Shown: positions 16,953 through 25,498 of the stretch, piece by piece
Position numbering within the stretch: the first letter of the stretch is position 1
Layout: the number at the start of each line of letters is the position of its first letter
From: Sphingomonas sp.
Lineage (GTDB): Bacteria; Pseudomonadota; Alphaproteobacteria; Sphingomonadales; Sphingomonadaceae
NCBI RefSeq assembly: GCF_019749955.1
Contig: NZ_JAIEPC010000011.1
Span: 1-64,000, forward strand
DNA: 64,000 bases
Direction: 5' to 3'
The notes under the pieces: model-generated
Database searches by the model: none
What the model saw: the letters and a program-made list of their open reading frames with translations, nothing else
Told to the model about the DNA's origin: nothing
Program-made: the position numbers and the translations under genes

Positions 16953-18022
16953 CATGATGGCCGCCGCTGGAGCGCGATCATCCGCCCGATTTCATAAGGC
17001 GGCAGTACTGCGTTGACCACGCCGGCGTTGATTACGGCACCGGGCATGCCCCACACGACCGAGCTTGCCTTGTCTTGCGCGACAAGCGCGGCGCCGCACA
17101 GCGCCAACCGGTTGGCACCGACCGCGCCATCGCGACCCATGCCGCTCAGGATCACGCCGAGCGCGCGCGCGCCATAGGTCGTCGCGACGCTTTCGAACAT
17201 CGGATCGACCGAGGGCATGCAGCCGCTAGCGACCTTGGCAGTCGACAGCCGGATCGTCACCTGATCGGCGACGCGCGCGCAGCACAGATGGGCTTCACCC
17301 GGCGCAACGATGATCCGCCCCGGCTGCACCTTCATATGCTCGACCGCCACGTCGCAGGGTCGGCCCGCGAGCACCGCAATCTGGGCGGCGAAATAGGGCA
17401 TGAAAGTTGGCGGCAGATGCTGGGTGATCAGGATCGGCAGTTGAAAGCTCGCCGGAATAGCCCGCAGCAACTGGCTGAGTGCGTGGATCCCGCCCGTCGA
17501 GGCACCAATTGCCACCACGTCGAAATCATTGGCGACGCTGGACGGGGCGACCGGCTTGGCAGCGGGCGCGCCGAAGCGCTCGTCGCCATCGATCAACCGG
17601 ATCAGCTTTTCTTCGAGCAGATCGCCGAACTTGCCGACCAGATTGCCAATGCTGGGCTTTACCAAAGTGTCGGCAGCGCCAAGCGTCAGCGCCTGGATTG
17701 TTGCTGCAGCCCCTTCGGCGCAGGATGAGGAGACGATGATGACGCGGGCACCCTGCCCCGCCAGCAACAGATCAGGCAGCGCCGTCAACCCGTCAATGCC
17801 CGGCATTTCGATATCGAGCAGAATGATGTCGACGCGATTGGCCTGCAAAAAGGCCAGCGCGGCCTGCGCATCGGAGACGGCACCGGCGACGGCAAAGGCG
17901 CGATTGGCCTCGATCATTTTGCCGATGACAGCGCGCGCGACCACCGAATCGTCGACGATCAGGATGCGCGCTGGCGGTCGCGGCAACTGGGCGACGCTAT
18001 GGGGTTGGGGCTTGGGGGCCAT
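16952..18022 (-). CDS. cheB: Chemotaxis glutamate methylesterase CheB
   Basis: An N-terminal receiver domain with phospho-acceptor D70 (ILLDIEMPG) is joined to the esterase domain with catalytic S175 (GASTGG), H202 (TQHLPP) and D298 (GMGRDG). It demethylates and deamidates chemoreceptors when phosphorylated by CheA. It overlaps cheR by four bases. Length and domain order are normal. Confidence 0.96.
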   Translation of the reverse strand: MAPKPQPHSVAQLPRPPARILIVDDSVVARAVIGKMIEANRAFAVAGAVSDAQAALAFLQANRVDIILLDIEMPGIDGLTALPDLLLAGQGARVIIVSSSCAEGAAATIQALTLGAADTLVKPSIGNLVGKFGDLLEEKLIRLIDGDERFGAPAAKPVAPSSVANDFDVVAIGASTGGIHALSQLLRAIPASFQLPILITQHLPPTFMPYFAAQIAVLAGRPCDVAVEHMKVQPGRIIVAPGEAHLCCARVADQVTIRLSTAKVASGCMPSVDPMFESVATTYGARALGVILSGMGRDGAVGANRLALCGAALVAQDKASSVVWGMPGAVINAGVVNAVLPPYEIGRMIALQRRPS

Positions 18023-18045
18023 GATGCGGCTCCTGCTGCGCGCGA

Positions 18046-18411
18046 TCAGGCCATACCGACGATTTGGAGCTTGCTCGCAAGGGTCTCGCGGTCGAACGGC
18101 TTCATGACATATTCGTCCGCACCAGCTTCGATCGCCGCGCGGATATAGGCCATGCCGTTTTCAGTGGTGCAGAATACCACCTTGGGGCGCTGGCTCACCT
18201 TGCTGTCACGCAGCGCGCGCAGGAAATCCATCCCGCTCATTACCGGCATGTTCCAGTCGAGCAGGATGACATCGGGGGCCGACGCAAGACAGGAGTCGAG
18301 CGCTTCCTGGCCATCGCCAGCCTCAGTCACGCGAAAATCGAGCGTCTCCAGGATATGCCGCGCAACCTTGCGGATAACCTTCGAATCGTCGACCACAAGG
18401 CAGGTTTTCAT
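18046..18411 (-). CDS. cheY: CheY-like single-domain response regulator
   Basis: 121 residues: a bare receiver with acidic pair D8/D9, phospho-acceptor D52 (LLDWNMP), Thr pair at 82-83 and Lys104 in YVMKPFD. Located between cheW and cheB, it is the probable phospho-output of CheA. The sequence (ILETLDFRVTEAGDGQEAL) is closer to the alphaproteobacterial CheYIII/DivK-like regulators than to enteric CheY, so the motor switch need not be its target. Confidence 0.9.
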   Translation of the reverse strand: MKTCLVVDDSKVIRKVARHILETLDFRVTEAGDGQEALDSCLASAPDVILLDWNMPVMSGMDFLRALRDSKVSQRPKVVFCTTENGMAYIRAAIEAGADEYVMKPFDRETLASKLQIVGMA

Positions 18412-18481
18412 GAAATTTAACCCCGTTGAAATCCAGCATAACCGTGCCGCAAAAGCATGAGTATTGCGTTAATCTTGCCCA

Positions 18482-18913
18482 TTACTCCGCGAGAACAGTG
18501 CCCGGAATGAGCAGGCGCAAGTCAATCGCCAGCACCGCATCACCATCGCGCTCGACCACGCCGCAAGCGACTCGCGCCCAGCCGCCGTCAAGCGCTACTC
18601 CGGCGGCGAATGGCAGGGTGGCGAAGGGCGCAACATCCTCGAGCGAATCGACCAGAACCGCGTAATGATGCCCATCGACCAGCGTGATCACTGCCCGTGC
18701 GGTCGGCTGACCCGATGGCGGCAATCCCAGCGCGGCACAGGTGTCGATCACCGTGACCACGCGGCTGCGCAACGCGGCGAGGCCGCGCACTTCCTGTCCG
18801 GCCCGCGGCACGGGGATGATCTCCCCGATGTCGACCACCGAATCGACCTGGTTCGAATCGATCGCGACCGTGCGTCCGGCGATCCGGGCAATCAGGAACA
18901 GATCGGCCATCAT
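18482..18913 (-). CDS. cheW: Chemotaxis coupling protein CheW
   Basis: A CheW domain of about 140 residues (FLIARIAGRTVAIDSNQVDSV, GLAALRSRVVTVIDTCAALGLPP, YAVLVDSLEDV). It links receptors to CheA. I take the start at 18913 because that ATG overlaps the cheA stop (ATGA) and has GGGTGGG upstream. An open frame six codons longer lies inside cheA. Confidence 0.92.
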   Translation of the reverse strand: MMADLFLIARIAGRTVAIDSNQVDSVVDIGEIIPVPRAGQEVRGLAALRSRVVTVIDTCAALGLPPSGQPTARAVITLVDGHHYAVLVDSLEDVAPFATLPFAAGVALDGGWARVACGVVERDGDAVLAIDLRLLIPGTVLAE

Positions 18914-21261
18914 CCCACCCTTTTCGCGCAACGCGCGTCAAGCGCTTCGAGCACGGCAGCCCGATCGTAGCGATAAATGCTGTCGTTGCCGCCGGCGACA
19001 TCGCGCCGCAACTTGAGGAGCGGTGCCTCCGGCAGCTGCGGCGGTGCTTCATCGGCCATGGCGAGGACCACGGCGGGCCGTTCATCCTTCGCCAGTGCCG
19101 TCGCGACGCGATAGCCCGAGGCTTCGAGGACCGGGCGCAGGAAGGTGTTCATCCAACCAAGTTCTGCCCCCGCGAGCAGGCACAGCGGCGGCTCTTTCGA
19201 CGACGTGGCGGCATCGCCACAGGCAGCGAAAAGCCAGTGAATGTCGAGCACCTCGACCTGCTCGCCGTCGATCGACGTCACGCCGGCGATAAGTCCCGGT
19301 GTACTTGCGGCCAAAATGCCCTGATCGAGCGTCACAATGTCGAGCGCCTCGGCGATCACATAGCCAATTTCACTACACCCGTCGGCCATCCGGAGGACGC
19401 TGACTTCCTCATGGTCGAAGATCGATTGCATCGCATCGGGCGCGAGCGAGGTTGCCAGCGGTACGATCGCATCACCGACCGACAGCCGCAGCTTGCCCGC
19501 CGAGAAGCGTATGTCGACCGTGCGGGCCGGTTCGACGCGGTCGATCACCGCCAGCCGCGCCACGCGGCGCACGCCATCAAGATCGATGAACAGCAACGCA
19601 GTATCGGCGGGTGGCGCGAGTGCCGCGTCCTCGATCGTGTCATCGACCACCGCCGCCCGCCCGAACCTAAGGCCGGCCGCTGTGGCGATGCCCGCGCAAT
19701 CGAGGAGCAGCATCGGACGGCCGCTGTCGGGAAGCGTCTGCCCGGCATAGAGCCCGGTTGACATCACCGCCGGCGGTGCAGGCTTGATGACCAATTCTTC
19801 GGTGTCGAGCACTTCCTCGACCGCCAGCGCATAGCTGCCACCAGCGACGCTGACGATCGCCAGCAGTCGCGGCTCCGGTGCCACTTCGGCCATGCCCAGC
19901 GTGGCACATAAATACACCAACGGCAGTCGACGATCACGGACATTGGCAATCGGCGTGTCACCGAGCATGTCAACGCGCACCGCATCGCCGCGCACCGTCA
20001 CGATTTCCTCGATCGACTGACGCGAGATGGCAAAGCGCTGGCCATGCGCGCCGACCACGATCGTCGAGATGATCGACAGCGTCAGCGGGACATGGATCGC
20101 GATCACCAGTCCCTTGCCGGGGCTATTGCTCAGGTCGATTCGGCCGCCGATCTGTTCGATGTTCGCGCGGACCACATCCATGCCGACGCCGCGCCCGGAA
20201 ATCGCGGTGACTTCGTTCTTGGTCGTGACGCCCGGTTCGAAGATCAGATCGAGCTTGGCGCAATCGGAAAGCGCGCGCAGTTGCGCTTCGCTGCGGTCGC
20301 CGCTCGACGCGAGCTTGCGGATCAGCCGCTCGACATCGATGCCGCGGCCATCGTCGGCGATCTCGATGATGATCTGATTGCCCGATTGGCGTGCCGATAC
20401 CAGCAGCCGTCCGGTCTCGCGCTTGCCAGCAGCAACGCGCTCGGCGGCGGATTCAATGCCGTGGTCGACAGCGTTGCGGATGATGTGGACGAGCGGGTCG
20501 CGCATCATCTCGATCATTTCGCGGTCAAGCTCGACATCGGCGCCTTCGATCGTCAGCGACACCGTCTTGCCCAGCTCGGCAGCGGTATCGCGGACCATGC
20601 GCGGCAGCGCGGAAAACAGCGCATCGATCTTCTGCATGCGCGTCCGGGTGACCGTGTCGCGCATCTCGGCCACGGTGAGCGACAGCCGTTCGAGCGCCGA
20701 TTCAATCGAAGGATCAATCGCTTCGTCGCGCAGTCGCCGTGCCAGCTCGTTGCGGGCGAGCACCATGTCGGACATGCCGCTCATCATCCGGTCGAGCAGA
20801 TCGACGTTGAGCCGGACCGATCGAGTCGTCCCGCGCGACGCCTGATTGGCGGGTGTCGTCGATCCTTCGACCGCCGTAACGGCTGACCGCTCGGCCCCTT
20901 CGGCGAGCGCGGCGATCAGCAGATCCTCACCCGTATCGTCGAGCGCAGTGCCGACATCGATTGCTTCGATAATCTCACCGATTCGATCGACCACCGCCAG
21001 CACGGCATTCACCAGCGCAGTATCGGGCGTCCGGTCGCCGCTCCGCACCGCTGCCAGCACGTCTTCGGCGGCATGGCTCAATCGGCTGAGGCGCGGCAGA
21101 TCGAGAAAGCCGCAGCTACCTTTCACCGTGTGGACGAAACGGAAAATCGCATCGAGGCGCTGGCGATCCGAAGGATCGGCTTCCCACATCACAATCTCGC
21201 CCGAGAGCGCTTCGAGCGTCTCGCGGGTTTCGGCGATGAATTCCTGAAGCAAATCGTCCAT
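18910..21261 (-). CDS. cheA: Chemotaxis histidine kinase CheA with degenerate C-terminal extension
   Basis: HPt domain with phosphorylatable H44 (FVHTVKGSCGF), a linker without a recognisable CheY-binding P2 domain, dimerisation helices (LLDRMMSGMSDMVLARNELARR), HATPase with N box HIIRNAVDHGIE and G boxes, and a CheW-like domain from about residue 400. After this come a second CheW-like stretch (about 550-690) and a last part (about 700-783, PLCLLAGAELGWMNTFLRP) that looks like a receiver without the acceptor Asp. Normal CheA is about 650-700 residues. Confidence 0.92.
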   Translation of the reverse strand: MDDLLQEFIAETRETLEALSGEIVMWEADPSDRQRLDAIFRFVHTVKGSCGFLDLPRLSRLSHAAEDVLAAVRSGDRTPDTALVNAVLAVVDRIGEIIEAIDVGTALDDTGEDLLIAALAEGAERSAVTAVEGSTTPANQASRGTTRSVRLNVDLLDRMMSGMSDMVLARNELARRLRDEAIDPSIESALERLSLTVAEMRDTVTRTRMQKIDALFSALPRMVRDTAAELGKTVSLTIEGADVELDREMIEMMRDPLVHIIRNAVDHGIESAAERVAAGKRETGRLLVSARQSGNQIIIEIADDGRGIDVERLIRKLASSGDRSEAQLRALSDCAKLDLIFEPGVTTKNEVTAISGRGVGMDVVRANIEQIGGRIDLSNSPGKGLVIAIHVPLTLSIISTIVVGAHGQRFAISRQSIEEIVTVRGDAVRVDMLGDTPIANVRDRRLPLVYLCATLGMAEVAPEPRLLAIVSVAGGSYALAVEEVLDTEELVIKPAPPAVMSTGLYAGQTLPDSGRPMLLLDCAGIATAAGLRFGRAAVVDDTIEDAALAPPADTALLFIDLDGVRRVARLAVIDRVEPARTVDIRFSAGKLRLSVGDAIVPLATSLAPDAMQSIFDHEEVSVLRMADGCSEIGYVIAEALDIVTLDQGILAASTPGLIAGVTSIDGEQVEVLDIHWLFAACGDAATSSKEPPLCLLAGAELGWMNTFLRPVLEASGYRVATALAKDERPAVVLAMADEAPPQLPEAPLLKLRRDVAGGNDSIYRYDRAAVLEALDARCAKRVG

Positions 21262-21320
21262 GGGCCCCCGGCCAACAATGCGGCGGGTCCACTAATGACG
21301 ATCAGCGGTTAATTAGGAGT

Positions 21321-21965
21321 TTACCGGAGCCGGAAAGCGACCCCGAACAGCAGCACATCGGCATCGGGCGCCGAGACCTGCAGCGTGCCGCCGTTTTCGC
21401 CGACCAATGCGTGCACCAGATAGGCGGCCGCCGCGCGCGGTGTGATCACGGCATCGGCGCTCGTGCCTTCGAGTGCCTGGCGCAGTTCGGAGTCGAGCAC
21501 GATGCGTGGCCCGTCGCCGCGCACCACAATCTCAACAGTATTGCCGCGCGTCTCAGCCCCGATATCGAGCTGCCCGCCACGCACGAGCGCATCGCCCGCG
21601 ATCAGCGAGAGATTGAGCAGCACCTTGATCGCGGGCTTGGGGAGCACCGCGTCTTCGACCAGCCAGCCGAGCTTGACGCGGTGGTTGTCGCCGAACAGAC
21701 CCTCAATCGCCGCCCGCGCCTCACGCGAGTCGACCGTCTCGCCAAAGCCGCCCGCCGCGCCGAAGGCGAGCCGGAAGAATTTCAGCTTGTTGGCCGATGC
21801 CTTCGCGCTCTCGCTCAACAATTCGAGGCAGCGCGCGCGCATTTCGGGGTCGGTCTCATCGGCGAGCAGCTCGAGCCCGTTGTTGAGCGCGCCAACCGGG
21901 CTCAGCAAATCGTGGCACAGGCGCGAGCACAACAGGCTGGCAAAATCGACCGGACTAATCGTCAA
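21321..21965 (-). CDS. chpT: Histidine phosphotransferase ChpT
   Basis: 214 residues with the ChpT signature LLCSRLCHDLLSPVGALNNGLELL; H18 is the phosphate carrier. The C-terminal half resembles a non-catalytic HATPase fold. In Caulobacter ChpT passes phosphate from CckA to CtrA and CpdR. It lies immediately upstream of cheA (60 bases) on the same strand, and this link to chemotaxis genes is a feature of sphingomonads, where ChpT-CtrA controls motility. Confidence 0.9.
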   Translation of the reverse strand: MTISPVDFASLLCSRLCHDLLSPVGALNNGLELLADETDPEMRARCLELLSESAKASANKLKFFRLAFGAAGGFGETVDSREARAAIEGLFGDNHRVKLGWLVEDAVLPKPAIKVLLNLSLIAGDALVRGGQLDIGAETRGNTVEIVVRGDGPRIVLDSELRQALEGTSADAVITPRAAAAYLVHALVGENGGTLQVSAPDADVLLFGVAFRLR

Positions 21966-21988
21966 TCATCATCTCCATCGTCATTTCT

Positions 21989-22444
21989 TTACCGACGTCT
22001 GACGCCGCCTACCCGTTCGGGTGCCTGCTTGCCAACCACCAAGTCAAATTGGAGCTGATCGAACCGCCCGTGGATCGCCCCCGAAGGCACAGCCCGAAAC
22101 AACAAAGCTTCGCGCTGCGCCGCGATCAGCCATAATTTGCCGTCTGGTGCCGCGCAGGCGGCGTCGGTTTCTGACGGCATGGCGTCGCCACTTGGGTGGG
22201 TGTGATAATAGCCGAGCAGTTCGAGCCCCCCGCGCCTGCGCGCGGCGCGGTGCGCGGCGATTAGTGCGGCAGGGTCAATTTCGAAGGTCGTCGCGGGTGC
22301 GGCGGCGACATTGCGGGCGGGATCAGCGCGCAGCACCCTGTGCCCGCGCCCGCGCAACAGGCCGCATTGCTCGTCCGCACCGACGGTGACCAAGCGCATC
22401 AGTCCGGCGACCAGCGCGCTTGATATCTCGGGAACCGTTTCCAT
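21989..22444 (-). CDS. JAMM/MPN-type metallopeptidase-like protein
   Basis: Mov34/MPN/PAD-1 fold: an early Glu in GADEQCGLLRG and the zinc motif HTHPSG...SETD (H-x-H-P-x7-8-D). Bacterial members (M67) cut C-terminal extensions of sulfur carriers or act on siderophore/cysteine conjugates. The target here is unknown. I prefer the ATG at 22444 to the TTG at 22483, which would overlap the divergent rluD start. It precedes chpT in the same direction. Confidence 0.82.
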   Translation of the reverse strand: METVPEISSALVAGLMRLVTVGADEQCGLLRGRGHRVLRADPARNVAAAPATTFEIDPAALIAAHRAARRRGGLELLGYYHTHPSGDAMPSETDAACAAPDGKLWLIAAQREALLFRAVPSGAIHGRFDQLQFDLVVGKQAPERVGGVRRR

Positions 22445-22456
22445 ATCGGCGAAACA

Positions 22457-23407
22457 ATGGACCGTGGGGGCGAAATCATTCAAGTGCAGATCGGCGGCGG
22501 TGCAGCAGGCCTGCGGCTCGATCGTGCACTGGCGGAGATGGTACCGCAGCTCTCACGCGAGCGCGTCAAGGCGCTGATCGCCAGCGGCCAGGTCGCCGAT
22601 GCGCAGGGTAAGCCGTCGGTCGACCCCGCGCGCAAGGCGCTAGACGGTCAGGCATTTAGCGTAGCGCTGCCCGCACCCACCCCGCTCGGCAATGAAGCAC
22701 AAGCGATCGCGCTCAGCATCGCCTATGAAGACGCGCATCTGATCGTCATCGACAAACCCGCAGGACTCGTCGTGCATCCGGCGGCGGGGCATTTCGACGG
22801 CACGCTGGTCAATGCGCTGCTCCACCACTGCGCCGGGCAGCTATCGGGCATCGGCGGTGTCGCGCGTCCCGGGATCGTCCACCGCATCGACAAGGATACG
22901 TCGGGGCTGCTGGTCGCGGCGAAATCCGATGTCGCGCACGAAGGCCTCGCGCGCCAGTTCGCCGCGCACTCGATCGACCGGCGTTACAAGGCGATCGTCG
23001 TTGGTCGTCCCAATCCACCGGAAGGCAAGGTCGACGCGCCGGTTGGCCGTTCGCCCGCCAATCGCAAGAAGATGGCGCTTGTCCCGGGCGGCAAACGCGC
23101 TGTTACCCATTATCGTCAGCTCCGGGCGCTACGCGACGCCGCACTGGTCGAGTGTCGACTCGAAACCGGTCGCACGCATCAGGTGCGCGTCCACATGGCG
23201 TCGATTGGCCACGGGCTGCTCGGCGACGGCGTCTATTCAAAGCCGATTCGTGCCCATCGTGCGCTACTGGAAACGCTCAATTTCAGGCGGCAAGCCTTGC
23301 ACGCCGCCCGTTTGGGGTTCATTCATCCCGTAACAAGTATCGCTTTGTCGTTCGAAAGCGAAATGCCTGCGGATATGCAGGAACTTTTAGATACACTCAG
23401 TGACTAA
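22457..23407 (+). CDS. rluD: RluD-family 23S rRNA pseudouridine synthase
   Basis: An N-terminal S4 RNA-binding domain (GLRLDRALAEMVPQLSRERVKALI) precedes the catalytic domain with Asp in HRIDKDTSGLLV (about residue 142) and the motifs YKAIVVGRP and GRTHQVRVHM. RluD makes pseudouridines 1911/1915/1917 in helix 69. RluC or another paralogue is possible from sequence alone. It is divergent from the JAMM gene and 69 bases before rpoH. Confidence 0.9.
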   Translation: MDRGGEIIQVQIGGGAAGLRLDRALAEMVPQLSRERVKALIASGQVADAQGKPSVDPARKALDGQAFSVALPAPTPLGNEAQAIALSIAYEDAHLIVIDKPAGLVVHPAAGHFDGTLVNALLHHCAGQLSGIGGVARPGIVHRIDKDTSGLLVAAKSDVAHEGLARQFAAHSIDRRYKAIVVGRPNPPEGKVDAPVGRSPANRKKMALVPGGKRAVTHYRQLRALRDAALVECRLETGRTHQVRVHMASIGHGLLGDGVYSKPIRAHRALLETLNFRRQALHAARLGFIHPVTSIALSFESEMPADMQELLDTLSD

Positions 23408-23476
23408 GCCGACGAGTATCCAGCACGGCCATCTGTCGTGCCCACAGCCTCGTCCGAGACGAAAGGGATTCTGATC

Positions 23477-24379
23477 ATGGCAGGCGGCAGCAACGTCCCG
23501 GCAACGATTCCGGCACTTGGCGGAGAGGCGAGCCTCAACCGCTATCTTTCGGAGATCAAGAAATTCCCGATCCTGTCGGCCGAGCAGGAATATATGCTTG
23601 CCAAGCGCTTCGAGGAGCATGGCGATACCGAAGCGGCGGCGCAGCTCGTCACCTCGCACCTGCGCTTGGTCGCCAAGATCGCGATGGGCTATCGCGGCTA
23701 TGGGCTGCCGGTCAGCGAGCTGATTTCGGAAGGCAATATCGGCCTGATGCAGGGCGTGAAGAAGTTCGAGGCCGATCGCGGCTTCCGGCTCGCCACCTAT
23801 GCAATGTGGTGGATCCGCGCGTCGATCCAGGAATTCATCCTGCGCAGCTGGTCGCTGGTGAAGATGGGCACGACGGCGGCACAGAAGAAGCTGTTCTTCA
23901 ACCTGCGCCGGATGAAGGCCAAGCTCGACGCGTTCGACGATGGCGATCTGCGGCCCGAGGATCTCGCGAAGATCGCCAAGGACCTTGGCGTGACCGAGGC
24001 CGAAGTCACCAGCATGAACCGGCGCATGGCGCTCGGTGGCGACACCAGCCTCAACGTGCCAATGCGCGAGGATGGCGAAGGCCAGTGGCAGGATTGGCTC
24101 GCAGACGACTCACCGCTGCAGGACGCGGTGGTGGCCGAAGCGCAAGAAGCCGATGTCCGGCACACGATGCTCGTGTCGGCGATGGAAAGCCTCAACGAGC
24201 GCGAGAAGCACATCCTGACCGAGCGCCGCCTGACCGATGATCCGAAGACGCTCGAGGAATTGAGCCAAGTTTACGGCGTCAGCCGCGAACGCGTCCGCCA
24301 GATCGAAGTGCGCGCGTTCGAAAAGCTGCAAAAGGCCATGATGCGACTGGCCGGTGACGGCCGGTTGCTCGCGGCCTGA
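23477..24379 (+). CDS. rpoH: Heat-shock sigma factor RpoH (sigma32)
   Basis: About 300 residues of a group 3-like sigma70 factor. Region 2 holds NLYLIMQ-like ELISEGNIGLMQGVKKFEADRGFRLATYAMWWIRASI. The RpoH box QKKLFFNLRR is diagnostic. Region 4 contains VSRERVRQIEVRAFEKLQ. The ATG at 23477 has AAAGGGA nine bases upstream; the open frame extends 13 codons further. Its expected targets are chaperone and protease genes. Confidence 0.96.
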   Translation: MAGGSNVPATIPALGGEASLNRYLSEIKKFPILSAEQEYMLAKRFEEHGDTEAAAQLVTSHLRLVAKIAMGYRGYGLPVSELISEGNIGLMQGVKKFEADRGFRLATYAMWWIRASIQEFILRSWSLVKMGTTAAQKKLFFNLRRMKAKLDAFDDGDLRPEDLAKIAKDLGVTEAEVTSMNRRMALGGDTSLNVPMREDGEGQWQDWLADDSPLQDAVVAEAQEADVRHTMLVSAMESLNEREKHILTERRLTDDPKTLEELSQVYGVSRERVRQIEVRAFEKLQKAMMRLAGDGRLLAA

Positions 24380-24391
24380 ACGAAGCATAAC

Positions 24392-24421
24392 GGCAGGGGC
24401 TTGCACTTCGCCCCCGCTTTG
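24392..24421 (+). terminator. Possible hairpin terminator after rpoH
   Basis: GCAGGGGC and GCCCCCGC flank an 8-base loop just after the rpoH stop, followed by a short TTTG. It is weak as an intrinsic terminator because the T-run is short, and mtgA starts 17 bases later. Confidence 0.4.
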
Positions 24422-24437
24422 TGCGAGCCGATCCAAC

Positions 24438-25115
24438 ATGATCGGTCGCATCCTTCGCTGGAGCCTTCGCTTACTCCTCGGCTTTGTGGTGATTTCGGTC
24501 CTCTGGGTCGGGCTCTACCGCTTTGTCGCCCCGCCGATCACCTTCACGATGATCGGTGATGCGCTTGGCGGGCACAGCATCGACAAGCGCTGGCGGCCTT
24601 TGTCGCAAATCGACCCCAATATGGCGCGCGCGGTGATTGCGGGCGAGGATGCCCGCTTTTGCCAGCATAGCGGCTTCGACTATGAAGCGATCGTCAAGGC
24701 CTATGCCCGCACGCAGCGCGACGGGCGCGTGCGCGGTGGGTCGACGATCAGCCAGCAGACCGCGAAAAACGCCTTTCTGATCCAGGGCGGCGGCTTTGTG
24801 CGCAAGGGCTTCGAAGCCTGGTTCACGTTCCTGATCGAGATTTTGTGGGGCAAGCGCCGGATCATGGAAGTTTATCTCAACATCGCCGAAACGGGCATCG
24901 GCACCTATGGCGTCGACGCTGCCGCTGAGCGCTATTTCGGCCATGATGCGTCGCATCTCAGCCCCAGCGAAGCCGGGCGCATTGCCGCGGTACTCCCGCT
25001 GCCGAAAAAGCGCGCGGCTGTCGCGCCGCACGGCTTCACGCGGCGCCACGGCAACGCGATCACGCGCCGCGCCAGCGTGGTGCGGAACGACGGGCTCGAC
25101 GCCTGCCTGCGCTAG
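24438..25115 (+). CDS. mtgA: Monofunctional peptidoglycan transglycosylase MtgA
   Basis: GT51 glycosyltransferase of 225 residues with one N-terminal membrane anchor (LRLLLGFVVISVLWVGLYRFV). Catalytic motifs are AGEDARFCQHSGFD (Glu near residue 72), GRVRGGSTISQQTAKN and KRRIMEVYLNIAETG. It polymerises lipid II glycan strands without transpeptidase activity. The ATG at 24438 was chosen because the transmembrane helix follows it directly. Confidence 0.94.
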   Translation: MIGRILRWSLRLLLGFVVISVLWVGLYRFVAPPITFTMIGDALGGHSIDKRWRPLSQIDPNMARAVIAGEDARFCQHSGFDYEAIVKAYARTQRDGRVRGGSTISQQTAKNAFLIQGGGFVRKGFEAWFTFLIEILWGKRRIMEVYLNIAETGIGTYGVDAAAERYFGHDASHLSPSEAGRIAAVLPLPKKRAAVAPHGFTRRHGNAITRRASVVRNDGLDACLR

Positions 25116-25143
25116 GAAACCCGCTGCGGCAAGCCACGGCGAC

Positions 25144-25165
25144 GGTCGGGCGATGCCCGCCGACC
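25144..25165. repeat. Small nested hairpin between mtgA and ybaB
   Basis: GGTCGG (25144-25149) pairs with CCGACC (25160-25165) around an inner GGGC-GAT-GCCC triloop hairpin. It sits between convergent genes and may act as a bidirectional transcription end, though there is no T-run. It shares the outer stem and the downstream GCGCTGCGC with the cluster at 27.2 kb. Confidence 0.65.
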
Positions 25166-25174
25166 GCGCTGCGC

Positions 25175-25498
25175 TCAGAACGGCAGCTTGAAGCCCGGGG
25201 GCAGCGGCAGGCCGCTCGTCATTTTCGACATTTCAGCACTCGATGCCGCATCCGCTTTCGCGCGCGCGTCGTTGATCGCTGCCGCAATCAAGTCCTCGAC
25301 AATCTGCTTTTCGTCGGGCGCGAGCAGCGAGGGATCGATGTCGACCGCAATGATCCGCCCCTTGGCCGAGGCGCGCACCTTGACCAGCCCACCGCCAGCA
25401 ACCCCTTCGACCTCGATCGTATCGAGATTGGCTTGCGCCTTGGCCAGCTCGGACTGGACGTTTTGCGCCATCGCCAGCATATCTTCGATGCCCTTCAT
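25175..25498 (-). CDS. ybaB: YbaB/EbfC nucleoid-associated protein
   Basis: 107 residues: MKGIEDMLAMAQNVQSELAKAQ followed by VEGVAGGGLVKVRASAKGRI and SSAEMSKMTSGLPLPPGFKLPF. These are family hallmarks. It forms DNA-binding dimers. The start overlaps the dnaX stop by four bases, the conserved dnaX-ybaB arrangement. Confidence 0.94.
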   Translation of the reverse strand: MKGIEDMLAMAQNVQSELAKAQANLDTIEVEGVAGGGLVKVRASAKGRIIAVDIDPSLLAPDEKQIVEDLIAAAINDARAKADAASSAEMSKMTSGLPLPPGFKLPF

